Source of the DNA: Reyranella sp. CPCC 100927
GTDB lineage: Bacteria > Pseudomonadota > Alphaproteobacteria > Reyranellales > Reyranellaceae
Reading direction: 5' to 3'
NCBI RefSeq assembly: GCF_007859315.1
Contig: NZ_VOHA01000025.1
Span: 33,527 to 97,526, forward strand
Length of the DNA: 64,000 bases
Below are positions 33,233-41,048 of the stretch, one piece after another (positions within the stretch are counted from its first letter, which is position 1; each line of letters starts with the position of its first letter). Under the pieces are notes generated by a model. That model did not search any database and was not told the origin of the DNA. It saw nothing but the letters and a program-made list of their open reading frames with translations. The position numbers and the translations under genes are program-made.

Positions 33233-34152
33233 CTCTGCCGGCGCTGGCGGACGGCGACATTCGCGTGCGCAGCCTGGCGTCCGCCGTCAATCACTCGGAT
33301 CTCGAGATCCGGGTCGGCACCTGGCGCATTCGTGGGGACGACCCGTTTCCCTACGTTCCCGGCCTGGAGGTCGTGGGCGAGGTGGTGGCAACCGGTGCCG
33401 CGGTGTCGGACTTCCGCATCGGCGATCGCATCATCACCATGATGCAGGGCTTCGGCGGCGTGCGCGCCGAGCGGCCTGGCGGCTATGCCACCTTCGCCAC
33501 GATGCCGGCAGCGACGGCAGCGCCAGTGTCCGCCGACCTGGATGTCCACGCGGTCGCGGCCCTGGGGTTGGCGAGCGTCACGGCGTTCGAGGGCTTGCGC
33601 AAGCTGGGCAGCCTCGACGGACGGCGGATCGCCGTCACCGGTGCGGCGGGCGGCGTCGGCTCGGCCGCCATCGGCATAGCGCGGGCGCAGGGCGCCGATG
33701 TGGTCGCCATCGTCTCGCGCACCAGCCAGGCCGACTATGTCAGCGGGCTGGGCGCGGTCGATGCCGTGGACGCCGACGCGGTTGCGGCGGGCGCGCTGGG
33801 CGAGGCGAGCCTCGATGGCATCCTGGATACCGTCGCCGGGGCGGGCTTCGGCGCTTACGTGGCAGCCCTGCGGTCCGGCGCCACGCTTTGCCTCGTAGGA
33901 TCGGTCGGCGGCCACCATGTCGCGTTCGACACCGACTATCTCTATGACGTGACCTTGACCGGCTATTCGACCGAAAGCCTCGATAGCGCCGCACTGCGCC
34001 GTGCCATGGCGTCCATCACTGACTATCTCAGGCGCGGCGTGCTGGTGCCACCGGCGTACACGCTCTTCGCCCTGCGCGACGCCGCTGCGGCGCACGAAGC
34101 GCTCGAACGACACGGCGTGCAGGGCCGGATTCTCCTCGTGCCGCCGGAGTGA
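33154..34152 (+). CDS. Zinc-independent MDR alcohol dehydrogenase / quinone oxidoreductase
   Basis: 332 residues of the medium-chain dehydrogenase/reductase family, quinone-oxidoreductase type. ATG 33154 has GGAGG six bases upstream, supporting this start despite a 79-base overlap with the transporter gene (ATG 33187 is the alternative). The N-terminal GroES-like domain (GPPAVLQLERVTLPAL; PYVPGLEVVGEVVATGA) lacks zinc cysteines. The Rossmann motif GAAGGVGSAAIGIARAQGA is at about 165-183, with NADPH-type following residues. Likely a detoxification reductase or enoyl-type enzyme. Confidence 0.9.
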   Translation: MSDQGQGDAIVMRRYGPPAVLQLERVTLPALADGDIRVRSLASAVNHSDLEIRVGTWRIRGDDPFPYVPGLEVVGEVVATGAAVSDFRIGDRIITMMQGFGGVRAERPGGYATFATMPAATAAPVSADLDVHAVAALGLASVTAFEGLRKLGSLDGRRIAVTGAAGGVGSAAIGIARAQGADVVAIVSRTSQADYVSGLGAVDAVDADAVAAGALGEASLDGILDTVAGAGFGAYVAALRSGATLCLVGSVGGHHVAFDTDYLYDVTLTGYSTESLDSAALRRAMASITDYLRRGVLVPPAYTLFALRDAAAAHEALERHGVQGRILLVPPE

Positions 34153-34182
34153 TCGGCGCGATACGCATGGACGGGTATCGAG

Positions 34183-34593
34183 TCAGATTGCAAAGGGGTC
34201 AACAATGTTGACGCCAGCCTTCTCGAAGTCGCTGCGGTTGCGCGTGACAACGGTCAGGCTGTGGACGAGCGCCGTGGCGGCAATGAGACTGTCTTTGATT
34301 GGCATTGCCCGCCCAGAAGAGCGGAGATGAGCGAGCAACTCAGCCCATCGGAGCCCTGTATCGGCTTCCCAGGGCAAACAGTGGAGACGCTGAATACCTG
34401 CATTGAACCATTGCTCAAGCCGCGTGCGTTTTTTGCCCTTCTGCAGAAGGAGGATGCCGAACCGCACCTCGCCGAGGATGATGGGATCAACGGCAATCTC
34501 ACGTTCGTTTTGCCGAAGCCAATCGATCACCCGAAGATTGGGTACTGGCTTCGTCGGCTCGCTGAGAACGTTGGCGTCGACGAGGTATCTCAC
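34183..34593 (-). CDS. vapC: VapC-family PIN-domain toxin
   Basis: 136-residue ribonuclease toxin. The PIN acidic residues are all in place: D6 (YLVDANVLSE), E42 (ILGEVRFG), D101 (IKDSLIAATAL) and D122 (RNRSDFEKAGV), coordinating Mg for RNA cleavage. Its ATG overlaps the antitoxin stop by four bases, the standard coupled layout. Expected to be neutralised by the AbrB-type antitoxin encoded just upstream. Confidence 0.92.
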   Translation of the reverse strand: MRYLVDANVLSEPTKPVPNLRVIDWLRQNEREIAVDPIILGEVRFGILLLQKGKKRTRLEQWFNAGIQRLHCLPWEADTGLRWAELLAHLRSSGRAMPIKDSLIAATALVHSLTVVTRNRSDFEKAGVNIVDPFAI

Positions 34594-34820
34594 AGCGTGT
34601 CGGTAGACTCTGAGTCGATAGGAACGAAGAAACCCTTCTCAGGGCATGCAAGGAGCCAATCAACCACGCCTTCATTGGGTGGGATAGAACGGCGCTTGAG
34701 GCGATACTCGCCGCGATCGAGACGCTCGACATCGAATTCCTGGCCAGCCTCGATGCCGTCCTGCAGCCGGAGTTCAGCGGGCAACACGATCTGCCCTTTT
34801 GAGGAAACCGTTGTTTTCAT
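34590..34820 (-). CDS. vapB: AbrB/MazE-fold antitoxin (VapB)
   Basis: 76-residue antitoxin. The N-terminal swapped-hairpin DNA-binding domain is clear: MKTTVSSKGQIVLPAELR, with the VSSKGQIVLP core of SpoVT-AbrB proteins. The C-terminal half (VVDWLLACPEKGFFVPI) is the toxin-wrapping tail. The ATG at 34820 lies only six bases past the -10 box, so the transcript should be leaderless; no ribosome site precedes it. A dyad overlapping the -10 box is the likely autoregulatory operator. Confidence 0.9.
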   Translation of the reverse strand: MKTTVSSKGQIVLPAELRLQDGIEAGQEFDVERLDRGEYRLKRRSIPPNEGVVDWLLACPEKGFFVPIDSESTDTL

Positions 34821-34824
34821 GTAT

Positions 34825-34855
34825 GTAAGATAATGTCTTACCGAATTCCGGTCAA
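34825..34855 (-). promoter_or_regulatory. VapBC promoter with overlapping operator
   Basis: Read on the minus strand: -35 TTGACC (34855-34850), 17 bases, -10 TATCTT (34832-34827). The dyad GTAAGA-N5-TCTTAC (34825-34841) covers the -10 box. The ATG begins six bases after the -10, at the expected transcription start, which predicts a leaderless mRNA repressed by VapB or the VapBC complex. Confidence 0.75.
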
Positions 34856-34886
34856 GGAGTGACGGATCGACCTTGGGGAGTGTTCT

Positions 34887-36527
34887 CTAATCCTTGGCGG
34901 CCGCCTTGCGTTCGGCATCCAGGCGCTTGAGTTCGCGGCGCATGATCTTGCCGGTGGTGGTGAGCGGGAAGTCGGTGACGAATTCGACCTCGCGCGGATA
35001 CTCGTGGGCCGCCAGCCGTGTCTTCACGTAGCCCGCGATGTCGGCCTTCAGCGCATCGGACGGCGACACCTCGGGCCGCAGCTGGATGAACGCCTTGACG
35101 ATCTCGGTGCGCACAGGATCGGGCACGCCGACGACGCCGACCATGGCCACGGCCGGGTGCTTGATCAGGCATTCCTCGATCTCGCCCGGGCCGATGCGGT
35201 AGCCGCCCGAGGTGATCACGTCGTCGTCACGGCTCTTGAAAAAGAGATAGCCGTCCTCGTCCAGACGCCCGAGATCGCCGGTCAGCAGCCAGTCGCCGGC
35301 GTACTTCTTCTGCGTCGCCTCGGGATTGTTCCAATACTGCAGCATCACCACCGGATCGTGGCGCCATCCGGCGAGCTGTCCTTCCTCGCCCGGCGGCAGC
35401 GGATTGCCGGCTGAATCGACGACGGCGATGCGCCGGCCAACGCAGGCCCGGCCGCAGGAGCCGGCGCGTACCTCGAACCAGTTGGGGCTGTTCAAGGTCA
35501 TCAGGTTCATCTCGGTCTGGCCGTAGCCTTCCGAGAGCGTGCAACCGAAGGTCTCGCGGCCCCACTGCAGCAGCTCTTCGCCCATCGCTTCGCCGCCGGT
35601 GTAGACAGTGCGCACGTTATAGTTCCACCGCTGCCGCGGTGTTTCGACCTGGCGCATCATCTTGAGTGCCGTGGGCGGGATGAAGCTGGCGCTGACGTGA
35701 TGCTTCTGCAGCAGGTGGAATGCCTTCTCGGGATCGAACTTGGTGAAGCGGTGCGCCAGGACCGGGGTCCCGAAGTACCAGGCCGGGAACAGCGCGTCGT
35801 AGAGACCGGCGATCCACGCCCATTCGGCCGGCGTCCACAGCACCTCGTTGCCGCGTGGCCAGAAATCGGCCCATTGCTGCATGGCCGGGATCACGCCTTC
35901 GAGCATGCGGTGCGCGTGCAGGGCGCCTTTGGGTTGGCCCGTAGTGCCCGACGTGTAGACCAGCAGTGCCGGGTCCTCGCGATGCGTGTCGACGGTGGTG
36001 AAGGAGTCCGAGGCTCTTGAGAGGAGGGTATCGTAGTCCAGGAAGTCGGCGGCGTGCTTGCCGGCGCCGATGACGATCACGTGCTTCAGCGCCGGCAGGC
36101 GCGGGCGTGCCGAAAGTACCTTGGGCAGCTGCGACATATCGGTGATGACGACGCAGGCACCGGCGTTGGCCAGGCGATACTCGACCGCTTCCTCGCCGAA
36201 CAGGGTGAACAGCGGCAAGGCCACGGCGCCCATGCCGTAGCAGGCGACATGAGCGACCGCGAGTTCGGCGCTCTGCGACAGGAACACGCCGACGCGATCG
36301 CCCTTGGTGACGCCCAGGCCGGTCAAGGCATTGGCGACCCGGGCGCTGCCGCGCAGGACATCGCCGAAGCTCCAGGTCCGTACCGAGCCGTCGGCGTTTT
36401 CGACGATCATGGCCAGCGCCTGCGGCGGGTGGCGCTCACAGACCTGGCGGCGGATGTTGTAGCGGTCGGCGATGCGCCACTGAAACCGGCGCTGCGCCTC
36501 TTCATACGGTACGCCCAACGGCAACAT
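34887..36527 (-). CDS. AMP-dependent acyl-CoA synthetase
   Basis: 546-residue adenylate-forming ligase of the acetyl/medium-chain acyl-CoA synthetase group. The P-loop LLVYTSGTTGQPKGALH is at about 185-201, A5-type motif SEGYGQTE near 330, the hinge-region GDLGRLDEDGYLFFKSRDDDVITSGG near 420-445, and the acyl-CoA synthetase C-terminal lysine in FPLTTTGKIMRRELK (about 519-533). Likely substrates are short or medium branched or aromatic carboxylates. Same strand as the YciI gene; probably TetR-controlled with it. Confidence 0.9.
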   Translation of the reverse strand: MLPLGVPYEEAQRRFQWRIADRYNIRRQVCERHPPQALAMIVENADGSVRTWSFGDVLRGSARVANALTGLGVTKGDRVGVFLSQSAELAVAHVACYGMGAVALPLFTLFGEEAVEYRLANAGACVVITDMSQLPKVLSARPRLPALKHVIVIGAGKHAADFLDYDTLLSRASDSFTTVDTHREDPALLVYTSGTTGQPKGALHAHRMLEGVIPAMQQWADFWPRGNEVLWTPAEWAWIAGLYDALFPAWYFGTPVLAHRFTKFDPEKAFHLLQKHHVSASFIPPTALKMMRQVETPRQRWNYNVRTVYTGGEAMGEELLQWGRETFGCTLSEGYGQTEMNLMTLNSPNWFEVRAGSCGRACVGRRIAVVDSAGNPLPPGEEGQLAGWRHDPVVMLQYWNNPEATQKKYAGDWLLTGDLGRLDEDGYLFFKSRDDDVITSGGYRIGPGEIEECLIKHPAVAMVGVVGVPDPVRTEIVKAFIQLRPEVSPSDALKADIAGYVKTRLAAHEYPREVEFVTDFPLTTTGKIMRRELKRLDAERKAAAKD

Positions 36528-36623
36528 CTGCTCGACCTCTGCTGGACCCTGCGCGCGTCATTTGAGCATGAACGGCGCGCAAGTGTCTGCGGCGATCTGC
36601 ATAGGCTGTCGGGTGCCGTTCGC

Positions 36624-36923
36624 TCAGCGGTTCGGCGCGCCGGCGATCTGCATCGGCTTCACCTCGATGCGCTGCCAGACGTTGCCGGTCACGTAGGGAT
36701 CGCGTTTCAGCCAGGCGTCGAGGTCGGCACGATCCTTGAAGTTCACCATCATGGCCGAGCCGATCATCTTGCCAGCGTCATCCAGCAGCGCACCGCCGGA
36801 CACCACTTCGCCGCTCTCCAGCATCGGTTTGATGCCTTCGAAATGGGCCGGCCGCGCCGCCATGCGGCGGTTCTGCGCATCGGCGTCGGTACCGTCGTAA
36901 GCGATCACCAGATAGTGCGGCAT
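36624..36923 (-). CDS. YciI-family protein
   Basis: 99-residue ferredoxin-like YciI/YCII domain: MPHYLVIAYDGTDADAQNRRMAARPAHFEGI and DRADLDAWLKRDPYVTGNVWQRIEVKP, including the conserved His-Asp environment near the dimer cleft. Members act as small hydrolases or dehalogenase-like enzymes. It lies 96 bases upstream of the acyl-CoA synthetase on the same strand, and opposite the TetR regulator, with the shared 170-base divergent region holding a GATCGATC dyad. Confidence 0.87.
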   Translation of the reverse strand: MPHYLVIAYDGTDADAQNRRMAARPAHFEGIKPMLESGEVVSGGALLDDAGKMIGSAMMVNFKDRADLDAWLKRDPYVTGNVWQRIEVKPMQIAGAPNR

Positions 36924-36995
36924 GCTGTGTTCCTCCCGGGATGGCGGCGACCGATGCGGTCCGCCTGTTGCGGCGCACCGTATTTTCTTTCAAAC

Positions 36996-37003
36996 GATCG
37001 ATC
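36996..37003. promoter_or_regulatory. GATCGATC dyad upstream of TetR gene
   Basis: GATCGATC, within AAACGATCGATCAAG, sits between the divergent YciI (36923) and TetR (37094) genes. The same core is repeated as (CGAT)4 in the promoter of the following ABC operon (37947-37962), and both are flanked by an AAAC/TTTGAAA-type element. Shared TetR operator candidate. Confidence 0.4.
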
Positions 37004-37093
37004 AAGATTGTCGCTCCGGACCGATTGCGCTATCTGCCTGTGATGCACGCGGACAGAAGGGCAGGGACGCAGCGTGATGAAGACAGGCGCACC

Positions 37094-37882
37094 ATGAAAA
37101 AGATCAAGCCTAACGGGCCGGTGGCCATGGGCCGCAATACCAAGGCCGGCGAGCCGACGCGGTTGCGCATCCTCGACGCTGCCGAGCGGCTTTTCGCCGA
37201 GAACGGCATCGACGGCACGTCACTGCGCGGCATCATGGCGGCAGCCAAGGTCAGCATCTCCCAGATCAACTATCACTTCGGCACCAAGGAAGCCCTGCTG
37301 CATGCGATCTTCGTGCGGCGCGCCGTGCCGCAGATCCAGGCGCGGCTGAAACTGCTGGACGACGTGCGCGGGGTGCCGCCGGAGCAGCGCCTGGAAGAAC
37401 TGGTGCGCACCTATTTCGCGCCCATCGAATGGTTCGTTGCGGGCGATCGCGAGTCGGTCGACTTCGTGCGCATTCTGGCGCGTATCGGACTGGATCCCAG
37501 CGACGCCGGGCGTTCGATGCTGTCGGAGTTCTACGACGACTTTCAGCATCAGGTGATCGATGAATTGCAGGGGCTGCTGCCTGAAGTGGCGGAAGCCGAT
37601 ATCTACTGGCGCTGGCACTGTATGCTGGCCATCCTGCTCTACAGCATGACCTACGTCAGCCGCCTGCGCGACGTGTCCGGCGGCCGCTACGACATACGCC
37701 ACGGCAACGAATTCTTCGAACACGTGATCCCGTTCCTGGTCACGGCCATCCGCACGCCGAGCCGGCCCGGGAAGAAAGCGTCGGCCGCTCGCTTGTATCC
37801 GACACCCAACGGTACCGGGCTGTCCGGTGCCAGGCGATCACCCTCCGGCAAGCGTCGGCCGAACGCGACCACCAGCGCGTAA
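37094..37882 (+). CDS. TetR-family transcriptional regulator
   Basis: 262 residues from ATG 37094 (ATG 37127, MGRNTKAG, is an alternative). The TetR_N HTH is plain: TRLRILDAAERLFAENGIDGTSLRGIMAAAKVSISQINYHFGTKEALLHAIF (about 17-68). The C-terminal half is a larger ligand-binding bundle typical of the CerR/PsrA-like members (PPEQRLEELVRTYFAPIEWFV). A basic Ser/Pro/Arg tail ends the protein. Sits between the YciI/synthetase pair and the NMT1-type ABC operon and probably regulates both; GATCGATC dyads lie in front of each. Confidence 0.9.
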   Translation: MKKIKPNGPVAMGRNTKAGEPTRLRILDAAERLFAENGIDGTSLRGIMAAAKVSISQINYHFGTKEALLHAIFVRRAVPQIQARLKLLDDVRGVPPEQRLEELVRTYFAPIEWFVAGDRESVDFVRILARIGLDPSDAGRSMLSEFYDDFQHQVIDELQGLLPEVAEADIYWRWHCMLAILLYSMTYVSRLRDVSGGRYDIRHGNEFFEHVIPFLVTAIRTPSRPGKKASAARLYPTPNGTGLSGARRSPSGKRRPNATTSA

Positions 37883-37938
37883 CGACGACAACATCACCGC
37901 CACGTGAGGCTGCCGTCCGGTGCGCGGACGACAGTCCA

Positions 37939-37967
37939 TTGCAATTCGATCGATCGATCGATATAGT
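37939..37967 (+). promoter_or_regulatory. Promoter of ABC/molybdoenzyme operon with (CGAT)4 spacer
   Basis: TTGCAA (37939-37944), 17 bases, TATAGT (37962-37967, 5/6 match). The spacer holds (CGAT)4 at 37947-37962, a continuous palindrome that would let a dimeric repressor block RNA polymerase. Expected start near 37974, just ahead of GGAGG at 37978. Confidence 0.6.
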
Positions 37968-37989
37968 TTCAAAAAACGGAGGAAACGAC

Positions 37990-38010
37990 ATGCCCAAAGG
38001 GCAGGGATGA
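37990..38010 (+). CDS. Six-residue leader reading frame
   Basis: ATG-CCC-AAA-GGG-CAG-GGA-TGA. A strong GGAGG (37978-37982) lies seven bases upstream, while the ATPase ATG at 38007 overlaps its stop (ATGA). The best ribosome site of the operon thus feeds this mini-frame, which would couple or tune ATPase translation. It could also reflect a local sequencing error. No similar leader is known to me. Confidence 0.4.
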   Translation: MPKGQG

Positions 38011-38828
38011 TCGCCGATTCGCTGGCGCGATACCGGGCGCCCACGGTGGACGCATCGCGGCCGCCGTTCATCATGCTCAAGAACGTCGCCAAGACCTATG
38101 GCGCGCGCGCCGGCGGTTCCGTGCAGGCTGTGGAGAGCGTCTCCTTCGAGATCGGACGCGGCGAGTTCACATCGATCGTCGGGCCGTCGGGCTGCGGCAA
38201 GACCACGCTGCTGAAGATGATCGGCGGCCTGCTGCCGGTATCCGGCGGCACGATCGCCTACCACGGCATCCCGAGCGGCCAGAAGCGGCCCGATCTCGGC
38301 ATGGTGTTCCAGGACGCCGTGCTGTTGCCGTGGCGAACGGTGCTGCAGAACGTGATGCTGCCGATCGAGGTGGCGCGGGGCGATCGCGCGGCCGGCGAGA
38401 AGCAGGCGCGAGCCCTGATCGAGCTGGTGGGGTTGCGCGGCTTCGATGACAAGTATCCGGGCGAACTGTCCGGCGGCATGCAGCAACGGGCCTCGATCGC
38501 GCGGGCGTTGGTCAACGATCCGGCGTTGCTGCTGATGGACGAGCCGTTCGGCGCGCTCGATGCGCTCACGCGCGAGCGCATGACATTGGAGCTGCAGCGG
38601 ATCTGGAGCAGCAGCCGCAAGACCGTGCTCTTCATCACGCATTCGATCCCCGAAGCCGTGCTGCTGTCGGACCGCGTCATCGTGATGACGACCCGGCCCT
38701 CGCGGGTCGCCGAGATCATCGACATCGACCTGCCGCGTCCGCGCACGTTGCAGATTTCCGGCGATATCAGGTTCATCCGCTACGCCGCGCACATCCGCGA
38801 GTTGTTCACCGCTACGGGAGACCTTTGA
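38007..38828 (+). CDS. ABC transporter ATPase, SsuB/TauB type
   Basis: 273 residues from ATG 38007. Walker A GPSGCGKTT lies at about 61-69 after a long N-terminal ARYRAPTVDASRPPF, then signature LSGGMQQRASIARAL and Walker B LLMDEP. The closing IDLPRPRTLQISGD tail matches the nitrate/taurine/sulfonate family. With the permease and the receptor at 41049 it makes a complete importer, though the receptor gene is displaced by two enzyme genes. Start coupled to a six-codon leader frame. Confidence 0.9.
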   Translation: MIADSLARYRAPTVDASRPPFIMLKNVAKTYGARAGGSVQAVESVSFEIGRGEFTSIVGPSGCGKTTLLKMIGGLLPVSGGTIAYHGIPSGQKRPDLGMVFQDAVLLPWRTVLQNVMLPIEVARGDRAAGEKQARALIELVGLRGFDDKYPGELSGGMQQRASIARALVNDPALLLMDEPFGALDALTRERMTLELQRIWSSSRKTVLFITHSIPEAVLLSDRVIVMTTRPSRVAEIIDIDLPRPRTLQISGDIRFIRYAAHIRELFTATGDL

Positions 38829-38831
38829 GTC

Positions 38832-39668
38832 ATGAGCGTGCACGCAACACTGGATGGCGTGCGGGCCGGCGAGACTCTGTTCACGCGATTGGTCCGACGC
38901 TTCGATGGCGGTTTTCTGCTGTCGCTGATGTTGTTTGTGGCCCTGTTCGGCGGTTGGCAACTGGCCGTGAACCGCGGATTGATGCCGGCGTTCGTCCTGC
39001 CGGCACCGACCGACGTGGCGTTGCGCGTGGTCGAGGACGCGATGCTGCCGCGCGTGCACGTCGCGACCCTCTATACCTTGACGGCGATCCTGGTCGGCTT
39101 CGCCATTGCGGCCATCCTCGGCATCGCGCTCGGAGCGGCCATCGCGCTGGTGCCGCTGCTGGACCGGGTGCTGTCGCCCTACATCATCGCGCTGCAGACC
39201 ATCCCGAAAGTGGCGATCGCGCCGATCCTGATCATCTGGTTCGGCATGGGCATCGAATCCAAGATCGTGATCGTGGCGCTGATCGACTTCTTTCCCATCC
39301 TGGTCAACGCGGCGGCCGGCTTTCGCAATATCGATCCGCGCCAGATCCTGCTGATGAACGCCATCAACGCCTCGCCGTGGCAGATTTTCGTCAAGGTTCG
39401 CGTGCCCAACGCCATGCCCTATCTGATGGCGGGCATCTACATCTCGATGGTGTTCTCGGTGATCGGCGCCGTCGTCGGTGAATTCATCGGCAGCACGCAG
39501 GGGCTGGGCAGTGAGATCGTGCAGCGCCAGGCGGTCATGGACGTTGTCGGCGTGTTCTCGATGCTGGTCATCCTCACCTTGATCGGCATTGCGCTCAACG
39601 CCATCACGCGCCTGGTCGCCAAGCGCCTGGTGTTCTGGGCTGACTCCGAGAATCCGTCTGGCGTGTAA
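38832..39668 (+). CDS. ABC transporter permease, SsuC/TauC type
   Basis: 278 residues, six or so membrane segments, BPD_transp_1 family. The EAA-like loop near LMNAINASPWQIFVKVRVPNAMPYL (about 176-200) contacts the ATPase. LPAPTDVALRVVEDA at the periplasmic entrance and FEFFP-type LIDFFPILVNA are typical. Starts three bases after the ATPase stop region. Partner receptor is the NMT1-like protein at 41049. Confidence 0.9.
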   Translation: MSVHATLDGVRAGETLFTRLVRRFDGGFLLSLMLFVALFGGWQLAVNRGLMPAFVLPAPTDVALRVVEDAMLPRVHVATLYTLTAILVGFAIAAILGIALGAAIALVPLLDRVLSPYIIALQTIPKVAIAPILIIWFGMGIESKIVIVALIDFFPILVNAAAGFRNIDPRQILLMNAINASPWQIFVKVRVPNAMPYLMAGIYISMVFSVIGAVVGEFIGSTQGLGSEIVQRQAVMDVVGVFSMLVILTLIGIALNAITRLVAKRLVFWADSENPSGV

Positions 39669-39709
39669 GTGCCGGCCGGCGCACCGATCCCCATCCAGGA
39701 GGACGATCC

Positions 39710-40093
39710 GTGAGCAGACGACACAGCATCCAGATTCCCGGCTTCAAGCACGTCAACCCGATCCCCAATGCGGCGCGCGTCGGCAATCTGCTGATGTCCG
39801 GCGTGATCCATGGCGTGGATCCCGACACCCACACGCTGCCGGCGGATCTGGAAACGCAATGCCGCAACATGTTCGCGCATGTCCGCAGCATCGTGGAGGC
39901 GGGCGGCGGCACGATGGACGACATCGTGAAGATGACGGTGTGGCTGAAGGACGTCACGCAGCGTGACGTGCTGAACAAAGCCTGGCTCGCGGCTTTCCCG
40001 GATGCCGACAACCGGCCGGCGCGGCATGCCTTGCCCGTTGTCGGCGACTCGCCGGCCCTCATTCAATGCGACGTGACCGCCGTCATCGGCTGA
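39710..40093 (+). CDS. RidA-family protein
   Basis: 127 residues with GTG start at 39710 and AGGAGGA ten bases upstream. Rid-family trimer fold: PNAARVGNLLMSGVIHGVDPDT, RNMFAHVRSIVEAGGGTMDDIVKMTVWLKD and NRPARHALPVV, whose Arg (R104 region, RPARHAL) corresponds to the imine-hydrolysing arginine of RidA. A role in clearing reactive enamines or imines formed during amine catabolism is likely, consistent with sitting inside a catabolic operon between importer genes. Confidence 0.88.
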   Translation: MSRRHSIQIPGFKHVNPIPNAARVGNLLMSGVIHGVDPDTHTLPADLETQCRNMFAHVRSIVEAGGGTMDDIVKMTVWLKDVTQRDVLNKAWLAAFPDADNRPARHALPVVGDSPALIQCDVTAVIG

Positions 40094-40110
40094 GCCAACA
40101 GGAGACAGTG

Positions 40111-41019
40111 ATGCAGGATCTGGCCAATATGCAGCTGAAGCCGATGCAGAAGTTCAGGGTGTTCGATCCCAACCCGAAAACACCCTCACCTCTGCCACCG
40201 CCCAAAAGCTGCGACAGCCAGTTCCACATCTTCGCGCCGGCCGACCAGTATCCGATCCGCCCTGGCGCGGCTTACCACACACCCGAAGCGACGATCGGCG
40301 CTGCGCTGCGCATGCACAAGGCGCTGGGTATCGAGCGTGGCGTGATCGTGCAGTCGACGGCCTACGGCAAGGACTACCGCATCCTGCTCGACGGCCTGAA
40401 GACAGCGGGCCCCAATTACCGCGGCATCACCGTGATCGACGACACGGTGAGCGACGCCGACCTGCAGCGCATGCACGACGGCGGCGTGCGCGGCATCCGC
40501 TTCAACTACCTGAAGGTCCTGAACATCGTACCCAGCCCTGAGACGCTGAAGCGTTCGATCGCGCGAGCCCAGGACATGGGCTGGTTCGTGAAGTTCAACG
40601 CCTCGGGCGAGGACCTGCTGGCGATCGAACCGATCCTGCGCACGATCAAGACTCAGGCGGTGGTTGATCATCTGGCATTCCCCGATTTCGGCCGGCCGGT
40701 GACACAGCCCGGCATGCGCCTGGTGCGCGACCTGATGCAGCAGGGCAACTGGTGGATGATGCTGTCCAACGGCGATCGCGCCTCGCGGCAAGGCCATCCG
40801 TGGCGTGATGCCATTCCCTACGCCCGATCCTACATCGACGTTGCGCCGGACCGCGTGATCTGGGGATCGGACTGGCCGCATCCGCTGGTCACCGAAGACC
40901 AGGAGATGAAGAACGATGGCGACCTGCTGGAGCTGCTCTACAGCTACACCGCCAGCGAGGCGATCAAGCGCATGATCCTGGTCGACAATCCAGCCGTGCT
41001 GTTCGGCTTCGATCGCTGA
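40111..41019 (+). CDS. TIM-barrel amidohydrolase (lactone/decarboxylase type)
   Basis: 302 residues from ATG 40111. Amidohydrolase_2 family: CDSQFHIFAP (the usual D-x-H metal motif is weakened to DSQFH), VDHLAFPDFGRP and WGSDWPHP near 248-255. The closest recognised relatives are 2-pyrone-4,6-dicarboxylate lactonase-type and ACMSD-like proteins that hydrolyse lactones or decarboxylate aromatics. It would act on the imported compound, with RidA. The atypical first metal site is noteworthy. Confidence 0.86.
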   Translation: MQDLANMQLKPMQKFRVFDPNPKTPSPLPPPKSCDSQFHIFAPADQYPIRPGAAYHTPEATIGAALRMHKALGIERGVIVQSTAYGKDYRILLDGLKTAGPNYRGITVIDDTVSDADLQRMHDGGVRGIRFNYLKVLNIVPSPETLKRSIARAQDMGWFVKFNASGEDLLAIEPILRTIKTQAVVDHLAFPDFGRPVTQPGMRLVRDLMQQGNWWMMLSNGDRASRQGHPWRDAIPYARSYIDVAPDRVIWGSDWPHPLVTEDQEMKNDGDLLELLYSYTASEAIKRMILVDNPAVLFGFDR

Positions 41020-41048
41020 GGCGATCCAATTCAAGGGGGGAGGGAAGC

